The notes below the pieces were generated by a model. It did no database searches, was not told the DNA's origin, and saw only the letters and a program-made list of their open reading frames with translations. From Plastoroseomonas sp036499545 (GTDB lineage Bacteria; Pseudomonadota; Alphaproteobacteria; Acetobacterales; Acetobacteraceae), in NCBI GenBank assembly GCA_036499545.1, contig DASYDR010000131.1:1-18405 (forward strand): DNA of 18,405 bases, in the 5' to 3' direction. Position numbers and translations under genes: made by a program. Positions 7,502 through 14,614 of this stretch are shown in pieces. Each line of letters opens with the position of its first letter. Position 1 is the stretch's first letter.

Positions 7502-8281
7502 ATGCCACGCTTTGCCGCGAACCTCTCGATGATGTTCAACGAGGTGCCCTTCCTCGACCGCTTCGCCGCGGCCCGGAAGGCGGGGTTCGAGGCGGTGGAG
7601 TTCCTCTTTCCCTATGAGCATCCGGCCGCCGAGATCGCGACCCGGCTCAAGGATAACGGCCTGGCCCAGGTGCTGTTCAACGCCCCGCCCGGCGACTGGA
7701 CCAAGGGGGAGCGCGGCATCGCCGCCCTGCCCGGCCGCCAGGCTGAATTCCGCGACGCGATCCGCAAGGGGCTGGACTATGCCGCCGCCCTGTCCTGCCC
7801 GCGCCTGCATGTGATGGCCGGGCTGGCGCCGGCCGGTGCCGCGCATGACACGCTGACCGCGACCTATGGCGCCAACCTCGCCTGGGCAGCGGAAGAAGCG
7901 GCCAAGCTCGGCGTCAAGCCGGTGATCGAGCCGATCAACCACCGCGACATCCCGGGCTTCTTCCTGAACACCACCGACCAGGCGGCAGCGATCATCAACG
8001 CGGTCGGCCCCGATCTGGTCGGCATGCAGTTCGACCTCTATCACTGCCAGATCACCGAGGGTGACATCGTGAAGCGGGTGGAGAAGCACCTGCCGCTGAT
8101 CGCGCATATGCAGGTCGCCGACAATCCGGGCCGCAACGAGCCCGGCACCGGCGAGGTGAACTGGCCCTTCGTGTTCAAGACCATCGACGGGCTCGGCTTC
8201 CGCGGCTGGATCGGCTGCGAATACCGCCCGGCCGGCGAGACCGTCGCCGGCCTCGGCTGGTACGCGCCCTACAAGGCCTGA
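7502..8281 (+). CDS. hyi: Hydroxypyruvate isomerase family protein
   Basis: The 259-residue protein matches E. coli Hyi (258 residues) along its length: FAANLSMMFNEVPFLDRF at the start, PAGDW-like PPGDWTKGERGIAALPGR, EPINHRDIPGFFL, and HMQVADNPGRNEPGTGEVNW. The TIM-barrel metal and catalytic residues are in place: Glu143, Asp178, Gln204 and Glu240 (in GCEYRP). Hyi interconverts hydroxypyruvate and tartronate semialdehyde. The close relative OtnI isomerises 2-oxo-tetronate, and sequence alone does not fully separate them. The glxR gene two places downstream makes the tartronate-semialdehyde role more likely. The start is supported by TAGGAG just upstream. It heads a plus-strand cluster with gaps of 31 and 35 bp. 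Confidence 0.87.
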   Translation: MPRFAANLSMMFNEVPFLDRFAAARKAGFEAVEFLFPYEHPAAEIATRLKDNGLAQVLFNAPPGDWTKGERGIAALPGRQAEFRDAIRKGLDYAAALSCPRLHVMAGLAPAGAAHDTLTATYGANLAWAAEEAAKLGVKPVIEPINHRDIPGFFLNTTDQAAAIINAVGPDLVGMQFDLYHCQITEGDIVKRVEKHLPLIAHMQVADNPGRNEPGTGEVNWPFVFKTIDGLGFRGWIGCEYRPAGETVAGLGWYAPYKA

Positions 8282-8312
8282 GCCGGAGGCGCCGCGACAG
8301 GAAGGCCAGGCC

Positions 8313-8966
8313 ATGGATCGCTTCGCCCTCGACCCCGTGCGGGACCTGCTGCTGATCGTCGATCCGCAGCCGACCTTCATGGATCTCTGCCCGGATGAGC
8401 TGCCGGTGCCGGGAGCGGACGCGGTGATCCCGGTCATCAACCGCATCCTGGCAGGCCCGATCGCGCGCGCCGTGGTGACGCAGGACTGGCATGACCCGGC
8501 GCATCTGAGCTTCGCCTCCCAGCATCCGGGCCAGCCGCCCTTCAGCGAGGTGGTGCTGGCCTACGGGCCGCAGACGCTCTGGCCCGATCACGGCGTGCGG
8601 GCGACGCCCGGCGCCGCGGTGCATCCGGCGCTCGACCAGGCCAAGGTCGTGCTGGTGCTGCGCAAGGGCTATCGCCGCGCCATCGACAGCTACAGCGGCT
8701 TCCGGGAGAACGACCGCGCGACCGGCACCGGACTCGCGGAATGGCTGCGCGCGGTGGGCGTCGCCCGGCTGTTCATCTGCGGCATCACGCGGCCCTACTG
8801 CATCGACTATTCGGCCGCCGACGCGGCGGAACTCGGCTTCGAGACCTTCGTGGTGGAAGATGCCTGCAGCCGCCTCGGCCCCGATGCCGCACTGGACGAG
8901 AGCCGCCGCCGCCTGGAAGCCCTCGGCATCCACTTCACGGACAGCGCGGCGCTGCTGCCCGCCTGA
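8313..8966 (+). CDS. Nicotinamidase-like cysteine hydrolase (isochorismatase superfamily)
   Basis: The protein has 217 residues, typical of PncA (about 210-215). The presumed catalytic triad is Asp17 (in IVDPQPTF), Lys118 (in VLRKG) and Cys163 (in RPYCIDYSA). Metal ligands match nicotinamidases: Asp58 and His60 (TQDWHDPAH) and His93 (LWPDHGV). The segment IDSYSGFREND is also nicotinamidase-like. Nicotinamidase hydrolyses nicotinamide to nicotinate and ammonia for NAD salvage. The loop before the nucleophile reads GITRPYC instead of the usual GLATDYC, so a different amide substrate is possible. It lies between hyi and glxR in the same orientation, with an AGGAAGG ribosome-binding site, and is probably co-transcribed with them. 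The fold and hydrolase class are secure; nicotinamide as substrate is inference. Confidence 0.82.
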   Translation: MDRFALDPVRDLLLIVDPQPTFMDLCPDELPVPGADAVIPVINRILAGPIARAVVTQDWHDPAHLSFASQHPGQPPFSEVVLAYGPQTLWPDHGVRATPGAAVHPALDQAKVVLVLRKGYRRAIDSYSGFRENDRATGTGLAEWLRAVGVARLFICGITRPYCIDYSAADAAELGFETFVVEDACSRLGPDAALDESRRRLEALGIHFTDSAALLPA

Positions 8967-9001
8967 TCCATCACCGCCTTACCAACCAGGGACAACGCGA
9001 C

Positions 9002-9889
9002 ATGAAGATCGGATTCATCGGCCTCGGCATCATGGGCCGGCCCATGGCGGGCCATCTGCGCACCGCCGGGCATGAGATCATCGTCCCCGAGCGCAAGTCG
9101 CTCACCGCCGAGGATCGTGCCGGCGCGACCGTCGCCGCCGATGCCGCCGCGGTCGCAGCCGCCGCCGAGGTGGTGATCCTGATGGTCCCCGACACCCCCG
9201 ACGTGGAAGCGGTGCTGTTCGGCGCCCGCGGCGTCGCGGAGGGGCTGAAGCCCGGCACGCTGGTGATCGACATGTCCTCGATCAGCCCGACGGCGACCAA
9301 GACCTTCGCCGAGAAGATCAAGGCCAAGGGCGGCGATTATCTCGACGCGCCGGTCTCGGGCGGCGAGGTCGGCGCCAAGCAGGCGAGCCTCACCATCATG
9401 GTCGGCGGCAGCACGGCCACCTTCGAACGCGCCAGGCCGCTGTTCGAACTGCTGGGCAAGAACATCACCCTGGTCGGCGAGGAGAATGGCGCCGGGCAGA
9501 CCTGCAAGGTCGCGAACCAGATCATCGTCGCACTCACCATCGAAGCGGTGGCCGAAGGCCTGGTCTTCGCGGCCAAGGCCGGCGCCGATCCGGCCAAGGT
9601 GCGCCAGGCGCTGATGGGCGGCCTCGCTACCTCCCGCATCCTGGAAGTGCATGGCGAGCGGATGATCAAGCGCACCTTCGCGCCAGGCTTCCGCATCCGG
9701 CTGCACCAGAAGGACCTGAACCTGGCCCTGCAGTCCGGGCGGGAGCTCGGCCTGGCGCTGCCGGCCACCGCCAATGCCCAACAATTGTTCTCGGCCTGCG
9801 CCGCCCTGGGCGGGGCGGATTGGGATCATTCGGGCATGGTGAAGGCGCTGGAAGCGCTCGCAGCCCACAAGGTCGCGCCCGACGCATGA
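9002..9889 (+). CDS. glxR: 2-hydroxy-3-oxopropionate (tartronate semialdehyde) reductase
   Basis: The protein has 295 residues. The N-terminal NAD(P)-binding motif GLGIMG is at 7-12. The substrate loop DAPVSGGEVGA starts at 115, and the catalytic lysine Lys169 with Asn172 lies in GAGQTCKVANQ. Stretches such as LFELLGKNITLVG and SRILEVHGERMIKRTF are nearly those of E. coli GlxR, and closer to GlxR than to GarR. The enzyme reduces tartronate semialdehyde to D-glycerate with NAD(P)H. Together with Hyi it forms the lower half of glyoxylate use; glyoxylate carboligase (gcl) is not in the window. The frame is open upstream to 8741, but the ATG at 9002 begins the dinucleotide fold and has AGGGA upstream. 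Confidence 0.92.
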   Translation: MKIGFIGLGIMGRPMAGHLRTAGHEIIVPERKSLTAEDRAGATVAADAAAVAAAAEVVILMVPDTPDVEAVLFGARGVAEGLKPGTLVIDMSSISPTATKTFAEKIKAKGGDYLDAPVSGGEVGAKQASLTIMVGGSTATFERARPLFELLGKNITLVGEENGAGQTCKVANQIIVALTIEAVAEGLVFAAKAGADPAKVRQALMGGLATSRILEVHGERMIKRTFAPGFRIRLHQKDLNLALQSGRELGLALPATANAQQLFSACAALGGADWDHSGMVKALEALAAHKVAPDA

Positions 9890-10034
9890 GGCGTTTTACG
9901 ACAAAGTAAACATTTGGTTGCGTTGTTTCGCGAACTCACGCAAAATTACGGCCATGGGACTGGTCCTTAGACCCGTCTCGGCGCAATCAACGTGTTGGCG
10001 GGCGACTCGTCGCCCGCCGAGACCGAGGGTGGCT
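9890..10034 (+). promoter_or_regulatory. AT-rich control region and structured leader of the XRE regulator gene
   Basis: Bases 9897-9950 are about 40% GC, against about 70% around them, which marks a promoter or operator. A 26-bp nested palindrome lies at 9918-9943: TTGCGT (9918-9923) and ACGCAA (9938-9943) enclose TTCGCGAA (9927-9934), all sharing one centre. This is a plausible operator. The outer arms also resemble a -35 (TTGCGT) and abut an AAAATT -10-like element 18 bases on, so a bound protein could block RNA polymerase. Downstream are two overlapping stems. GTCTCGGCG (9975-9983) pairs with CGCCGAGAC (10015-10023), and GGCGGGCGAC (9997-10006) pairs with GTCGCCCGCC (10009-10018). The first stem ends one base before the GAGGG ribosome-binding site at 10025-10029. 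Confidence 0.55.
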
Positions 10035-10910
10035 ATGAAGTTTGCGGATATCGGCCAGCAATTGCGGAGCTATCGGCTGGAATCGGGGTTACGGGCTGAA
10101 GAGATCGCGGCCCGGCTGGGTGTTTCGCGCGCGGCGCTCTATCGTTACGAGAAGGGCGAAGTCATCAAGCTGGATACCATCCGCCGGCTTGCGGAACTGC
10201 TCAAGATTTCGCCTTTGTCGCTGCTGGGGATTGGCGTCGAATATTTCGCTCGCCCTGCAGGTTTTCAAGAAAGATTGCGCCAGACCGAGGAGCAGGCTGA
10301 CCAGATCATGGTCCTCGGCGGCGCCCTCTGCCTGCAGGTCGCGACCGAGGGGTTGGAAGGCGCCATCGCCGAGGCCTGGGCCGAGATGGCCGAAGCCAGC
10401 GGCGAGCGTGCCCAGGCCCGTGCCGCGGCGGAGCAGCTTCTGGGCCTGATCCAGGCCCGGCGGCGGCTACATGCGCAGCGGCGCCCGACGCTCACGGTGC
10501 TGCTGGGCGAAAGCGCGGTGCGCCGGCTGCTGGCGGAAGGCCTCTGTGGCGGCCACCGGCTGTCGGAGCGGGTCGCGCTGCGCTGCCGCCATGCCGCGCG
10601 CATGGAGGTCGAGCAGCTGGCCAACCTGATGGAAAGCGGCCCGATCGGCGTGCAGGTCGGATTGATCGCGGGCCCCGAGCCCTCCTCCCCCTTCATCCTG
10701 CTGCGCGGGCGGGAACGGTCGCATGTGGTGACGGGCCCCTTCCCCCCCGACGCCGCGCCGCCGGGCGGCACCGGTGTCGCGATGATCACCGCCGGCGAGG
10801 ACGCCGTCGCCATCCACCAGCGGGTGACGGAGAGCACCTGGCGCGATTCGCTGAAGGGCCCGACCGCGGCCGAGCGGCTGCGCGCCATCCTGCGCGAGAC
10901 GCCGCTCTAA
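10035..10910 (+). CDS. XRE-family helix-turn-helix transcriptional regulator with an uncharacterised C-terminal domain
   Basis: The protein has 291 residues. Residues 6-65 form a Cro/C1-type helix-turn-helix: IGQQLRSYRLESGLRAEEIAARLGVSRAALYRYEKGE, followed by DTIRRLAELLKISPLSLLGIG. The remaining 220 residues include a helical, Ala/Glu-rich middle (about 76-150) and a segment with TVLLGESAVRR (153-163), then QLANLMESGPIGVQVGLIAG and FILLRG. That order of motifs recalls the DUF5753 sensor domain that follows XRE domains in actinobacterial regulators; this is a resemblance only. The ATG at 10035 begins the helix-turn-helix and has GAGGG upstream; an open extension to 9918 would run through the operator-like region. 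The palindrome upstream suggests autoregulation. The neighbouring hyi-glxR cluster is a possible target. Its stop codon overlaps that of the converging Pat-like gene. Confidence 0.85.
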   Translation: MKFADIGQQLRSYRLESGLRAEEIAARLGVSRAALYRYEKGEVIKLDTIRRLAELLKISPLSLLGIGVEYFARPAGFQERLRQTEEQADQIMVLGGALCLQVATEGLEGAIAEAWAEMAEASGERAQARAAAEQLLGLIQARRRLHAQRRPTLTVLLGESAVRRLLAEGLCGGHRLSERVALRCRHAARMEVEQLANLMESGPIGVQVGLIAGPEPSSPFILLRGRERSHVVTGPFPPDAAPPGGTGVAMITAGEDAVAIHQRVTESTWRDSLKGPTAAERLRAILRETPL

Positions 10911-13549
10911 ACCAGGTTCATGCGGGCCTCGACCACGCTGTCATCCTCCGGCAGGCGGTGGATCGCGAAGCCGAGCGTCCGCATGAAGGCCAGCATCGGC
11001 CGGTTATCCGCCAGGATCTGGCCGGCCGCGTGGCGCATGCCCTGGTCGCGGCCCCAGTCCAGGATGCGCTGCATGAGCGCGCTGGCGACGCCCTTCCCCT
11101 TCATCGCCGGCACCACCACGACCGAGAATTCACCGCTCTCGCCGCCCGGTTCGCGGATGAGGCGGGCGACGCCGAGGATGCGGTCGTGCCGGCCGGCTTC
11201 CCGCCGCACCGCGCAGAAGGCCATCTCCCGGTCATAGTCGATCTGGGTCAGGCGCGCGGTCATCGCCGGCGGTAATTCCTTCAGCGCGGAGAAGAAGCGG
11301 AAGCGCACATCCTCCGGCGCCAGGGCACGGAAGAACTCGCCGAGCGCGGTCGCATCCTCCGGCCGGATCGGGCGGATCAGCAGCCTGCTGCCATCCAGCG
11401 CGACCCAATCCTCCGCCAGCGCCGCCGGGTAGGGCGGGATCGCCAGGTGCGAGCGCTGTCCCTCCGGGCGCAGGGTCAGCGTCGCGTCGAGCGCCAGCAC
11501 GCCTTCGGCATCGGCGACGAGCGGGTTGACCGAGAGCGTCGCCACCTCCGGAAAGTCGACCGCGATCTGCGACAGCCGCACCAGCGCATCGGCGATGGCC
11601 AGGCGATCGGCCGCCGGATGGTCGCGATAGCCGCCCAGCAGCCGGGCGGTGCGGGTCCGGGCGATCAGTGCCGTGGCCAGCGGCAGGTTGAGCGGCGGCA
11701 GGTCGAACCCCTCATCGGGGTCGATATCGGCCGCGGTGCCGCCACGGCCGAAGCCGATCCAGGGGCCGAACATGGCATCGTCGCCGAGGCGCAGGCGCAA
11801 TTCCTGCGCGCGCGCCGCCTGGCGCTGCACCAGGAAGCCCATGCGGCGGATATCGGGATGTCGGGTCGCGATGCGGGTCTCCATCGCCTGCGCCGCCCGG
11901 CGCACCGCCTCCGGCGTGGTGAGGCCGAGCACGACGCCGCCCACCTCCGTCTTGCGCGGCAGGTCGTCGCAGCGTGCCTTCAGCACCACCGGGAAGCCGA
12001 GCATGGCGGCCGCGGCCGCCGCTTCCTCCGGCCCCATCGCCGCGCGGTGCGGCACCGTCGGCAGGCCATAGGCGGCCAGGACCGAGAGCGCCTCATCCTC
12101 CCGCATCGCGCGGCGGCCTTCGGCGCGGAGCGCCGCGACCAGGCGGCGCACCGCGGCGCGGTCCGGCGCCAGGTCGAGCACGTCGGCCGGCGGCAATTCG
12201 GCGGCGGCGGCGCGCGCGGCGCGGTCGGCGGCCAGGTGCAGCGCGCCGCGCACCACCGCCTCCGGCGTCGGGAAGACCGCGACGCCAGCCTCGGCGAGGG
12301 CGGCGCGCTGGACACGCCCGGTCGCCTCCCCGGCCCAGCCGACCAGCACCGGCGCGCCGCGGCTGGCGCGGGCGGCGGCGACCAGGGTCTCCCGCACCGT
12401 TTCCGGCTTCTCGTCCGGCACCGGTGCGTGCAGGGCGATCACGGCGTCGACGCCGGGCAAGGCGCCGAGCATCGCCGCCGCTTCCCCCAGATGGGTGCCG
12501 GCGAGCGGGCCGAGGCTGATCGGATTGCGGCCGCTGCTGCCGGGCGGCAGCGACATCGCCAGTGCCGCGATCGCCTCCGGCGGGAATTGCGCCAGCCGCC
12601 CGCCGCCGGCGATCACCGCGTCGGCGGCAAGCTGGCCGAGGCCGGTGCCGTTGGTGACGATCGCGATCCTGTCGCCGGTGGCATCGGCGCCGACGCGGGT
12701 GGACAGGCGCACCCGGGCCAGGGTCTCGGCCGCCGAGAGCATCGCCTCCAGCCCGGCGACGCGCAGCACGCCGGCGCGGCGCAGCGCCGCCTGCATGATC
12801 TGGTCGCTGAGGCCGCTGGCATCATCCAGCCGGCCGCCGGCCCGGAGCGCCAGCACCGGGCGCGTCCGCGCCGCGGCGCGCGCCGCCGAGATGAACAGCC
12901 GCCGGTTCTTGATGCGCCGGAGGTCGAGCAGGATCGCGCCCGTCGCCGCATCGCGCGCAAGCCAATCCAGCGTCAGCGCGAAGCCGATGCCGGCATTGCC
13001 GCCGATGCCGATGACATGGCTGAAGCCGACCGCTTCGGCCTCCGCCCAATCCAGTACCGCGCGTGCCAGCGCCGCCGATTGCGTCACCAGCGCCAGCCGG
13101 CCCGGGCGCGGCGGCAGGTGGGACAGCGTGGCGTTCAGGCCGATCGCCGGCACCGCGATGCCGAAGCTGCCCTGCCCCAGCGCCTGCACGCCGGTGCGGG
13201 CCGAGATCCCGGCCAGATCGGGCGCTGCCCCGGGCAGCACCGCCGCGAAGCCGCCACGCGCGGCAAGGGCCGCCATCGCCGCCTCCTGCCGCTCGGGCGG
13301 CAGGCACAGCACCGCGAGATCGGGCGCAGCCGGCAGGCCGGCGATATCCGGTGCCGTTTCGAAGCCCGCCCCCTCCAGCCCGACCGCCATCAGCCGGCCC
13401 CTGAAGCCGCCGGCCGCCAGGTTGCGCGCCAGCAGGCCGGTGATCCCGAGGGCCGGATCGGCGATCAGCGCCACGCTGTCCGGTCGGAACAGCGCGGCGT
13501 CGCGAAACCCGGGGCGGCGGCTGAGCGCGATCATGTCGGGGCTGGGCAT
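10907..13549 (-). CDS. Bifunctional acyl-CoA synthetase-like / GNAT protein (Pat/PatZ-like lysine acyltransferase)
   Basis: The protein has 880 residues, nearly the length of Salmonella Pat and E. coli PatZ (about 886). It has the same order: CoA-binding and ligase domains (about 10-450), an ATP-grasp domain (about 470-705) and a C-terminal GNAT domain (733-880). Recognisable stretches are IGLNATLSHLPPRPGRLALVTQS, VVLKARCDDLPRKTEVGGVV and FGPWIGFGRGGTAADI. The GNAT domain has the acetyl-CoA loop MKGKGVAS (816-823) and acidic Glu807, a candidate catalytic base. Both histidines phosphorylated in true NDP-forming acyl-CoA synthetases appear lost: no SHTGALAG loop follows residue 240, and HKSDVGGV reads RKTEVGGV (Arg542). 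This points to a sensor domain controlling lysine acetylation, often of acetyl-CoA synthetase. The ATG at 13549 has a poor ribosome-binding site; a second ATG lies at 13534. Confidence 0.88.
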   Translation of the reverse strand: MPSPDMIALSRRPGFRDAALFRPDSVALIADPALGITGLLARNLAAGGFRGRLMAVGLEGAGFETAPDIAGLPAAPDLAVLCLPPERQEAAMAALAARGGFAAVLPGAAPDLAGISARTGVQALGQGSFGIAVPAIGLNATLSHLPPRPGRLALVTQSAALARAVLDWAEAEAVGFSHVIGIGGNAGIGFALTLDWLARDAATGAILLDLRRIKNRRLFISAARAAARTRPVLALRAGGRLDDASGLSDQIMQAALRRAGVLRVAGLEAMLSAAETLARVRLSTRVGADATGDRIAIVTNGTGLGQLAADAVIAGGGRLAQFPPEAIAALAMSLPPGSSGRNPISLGPLAGTHLGEAAAMLGALPGVDAVIALHAPVPDEKPETVRETLVAAARASRGAPVLVGWAGEATGRVQRAALAEAGVAVFPTPEAVVRGALHLAADRAARAAAAELPPADVLDLAPDRAAVRRLVAALRAEGRRAMREDEALSVLAAYGLPTVPHRAAMGPEEAAAAAAMLGFPVVLKARCDDLPRKTEVGGVVLGLTTPEAVRRAAQAMETRIATRHPDIRRMGFLVQRQAARAQELRLRLGDDAMFGPWIGFGRGGTAADIDPDEGFDLPPLNLPLATALIARTRTARLLGGYRDHPAADRLAIADALVRLSQIAVDFPEVATLSVNPLVADAEGVLALDATLTLRPEGQRSHLAIPPYPAALAEDWVALDGSRLLIRPIRPEDATALGEFFRALAPEDVRFRFFSALKELPPAMTARLTQIDYDREMAFCAVRREAGRHDRILGVARLIREPGGESGEFSVVVVPAMKGKGVASALMQRILDWGRDQGMRHAAGQILADNRPMLAFMRTLGFAIHRLPEDDSVVEARMNLV

Positions 13550-13660
13550 GGGCACAGGGTGCGACGGGGCGGGTGGCGCTTTCAACCACGCACCCCTTCC
13601 GCCCCTCTTGCCGCTGCCTGCCCGAAAGGGCCCAATGCCGCCCCGGAAGAGGAAACGACG

Positions 13661-14614
13661 ATGGCCCAGGACCCGCGCTGGAATCCCGACATGCTGGCCT
13701 TCCAGCAGATGATGGAGGAGCGCGGCCGTGCCTGGCCGCCGATCACCCTGACCCGGCCGCTCGATGCCGGCCGCGCCATCACGGAAGCGTTGAACGCGCC
13801 GCTCTCCGAAGGCGGCCCGGCCATGGCGGAGAGCGGCGATCGCTGGCTGCCGGTGCGCGGGCGGCGCCTGCAATGCCGCCTGCACCGGCCGGTCGAAGGC
13901 CAGGCCCTGCCGCTGCTGGTCTACCTGCATGGCGGCGGCTGGGTGTGGAACAGCATCGACACCCATGACCGGCTGATGCGGAGCTATGCCGCCGGCGCCG
14001 GTTGCGCCGTGATCGGCCCGGACTACACGCTGTCGCCGGAAGCCCGCTTCCCGCAGGCGCTGGAGGAATGCGCGGAGGTGGTGCGCCAGGTGGCGCGCAA
14101 TGCCGAAGCCTGGGGCTTCGACGCCACCCGCATCGTGGTCGGCGGCGACAGTGCCGGCGGCAACCTCGCCGCCGCCGTCGCGCTGCTGCTGCGGGAGACG
14201 GATCCCGACATCAGGCTGGCCGGGCTGCTGATCAATTACGGCGTGCTGGACAGCGTGACCGATTCGCCGAGCTACCGCGAATTCGCCGAGGGCTTCACGC
14301 TGACCCAGGCGAAGGTGCGCTTCTACTGGGACTGCTACTGCCCGGATCCGGCGCTGCGCATGACGCCCTTCGCGGCGCCGCTGCGCGCCGATCTGCGTGG
14401 CCTGCCGCCGGTGCTGGTGCATATCGCGGAGCTGGACCTGCTGTCGGGCGAGAACCACGCCTTCATCGCGAAGCTGCAGGAGGCCGGCGTGTCGGTGGCG
14501 AGCCGGGTTTTCCCGGGCACCATCCACGGCTTCCTGCGCGCGCTCGGCCAGGTGCCGGCGGCGGACGCGGCGGTCGAGGACGCCGCCGCCTGGCTGCGGG
14601 AACGGTTCGGCTGA
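13661..14614 (+). CDS. Alpha/beta hydrolase, hormone-sensitive-lipase (HSL) family
   Basis: The protein has 317 residues. The oxyanion motif HGGGW (90-94), nucleophile elbow GDSAGG (Ser164), acid Asp259 (in IAELDLLSGEN) and His289 (in GTIHGFL) give the complete HSL-family catalytic set. The FDATRIVVGGDSAGGNLA segment is standard for the family. Such enzymes hydrolyse short-chain or aryl esters in the cytoplasm; the physiological substrate cannot be predicted. There is no signal peptide. The frame is open far upstream (from 11447), but that part is antisense to the Pat-like gene. The ATG at 13661 has a good AAGAGGAAA site and fits the family N-terminus. Its stop overlaps the proposed CTG start of the nitrilase gene, suggesting co-translation. 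Confidence 0.9.
   Translation: MAQDPRWNPDMLAFQQMMEERGRAWPPITLTRPLDAGRAITEALNAPLSEGGPAMAESGDRWLPVRGRRLQCRLHRPVEGQALPLLVYLHGGGWVWNSIDTHDRLMRSYAAGAGCAVIGPDYTLSPEARFPQALEECAEVVRQVARNAEAWGFDATRIVVGGDSAGGNLAAAVALLLRETDPDIRLAGLLINYGVLDSVTDSPSYREFAEGFTLTQAKVRFYWDCYCPDPALRMTPFAAPLRADLRGLPPVLVHIAELDLLSGENHAFIAKLQEAGVSVASRVFPGTIHGFLRALGQVPAADAAVEDAAAWLRERFG

Noticed and set aside
7353..7508. 52-residue extension of the AI-2E-type protein and overlap with hyi
   Set aside because: The ATG at 7352 has a good ribosome-binding site and begins just before the first membrane helix; the extension is low-complexity intergenic sequence.
13557..13595. Inverted repeat GGGTGCG / CGCACCC in the divergent gap between the Pat-like and hydrolase genes
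   Set aside because: Seven-base arms spaced 25 bases apart are expected fairly often by chance in this GC-rich sequence, and nothing else marks it as an operator.
11447..13660. Very long plus-strand open frame leading into the alpha/beta hydrolase
   Set aside because: It is antisense to the Pat-like gene, Arg/Gln/His/Gly-rich with no domain likeness, and results from high GC third positions. The hydrolase starts at 13661.
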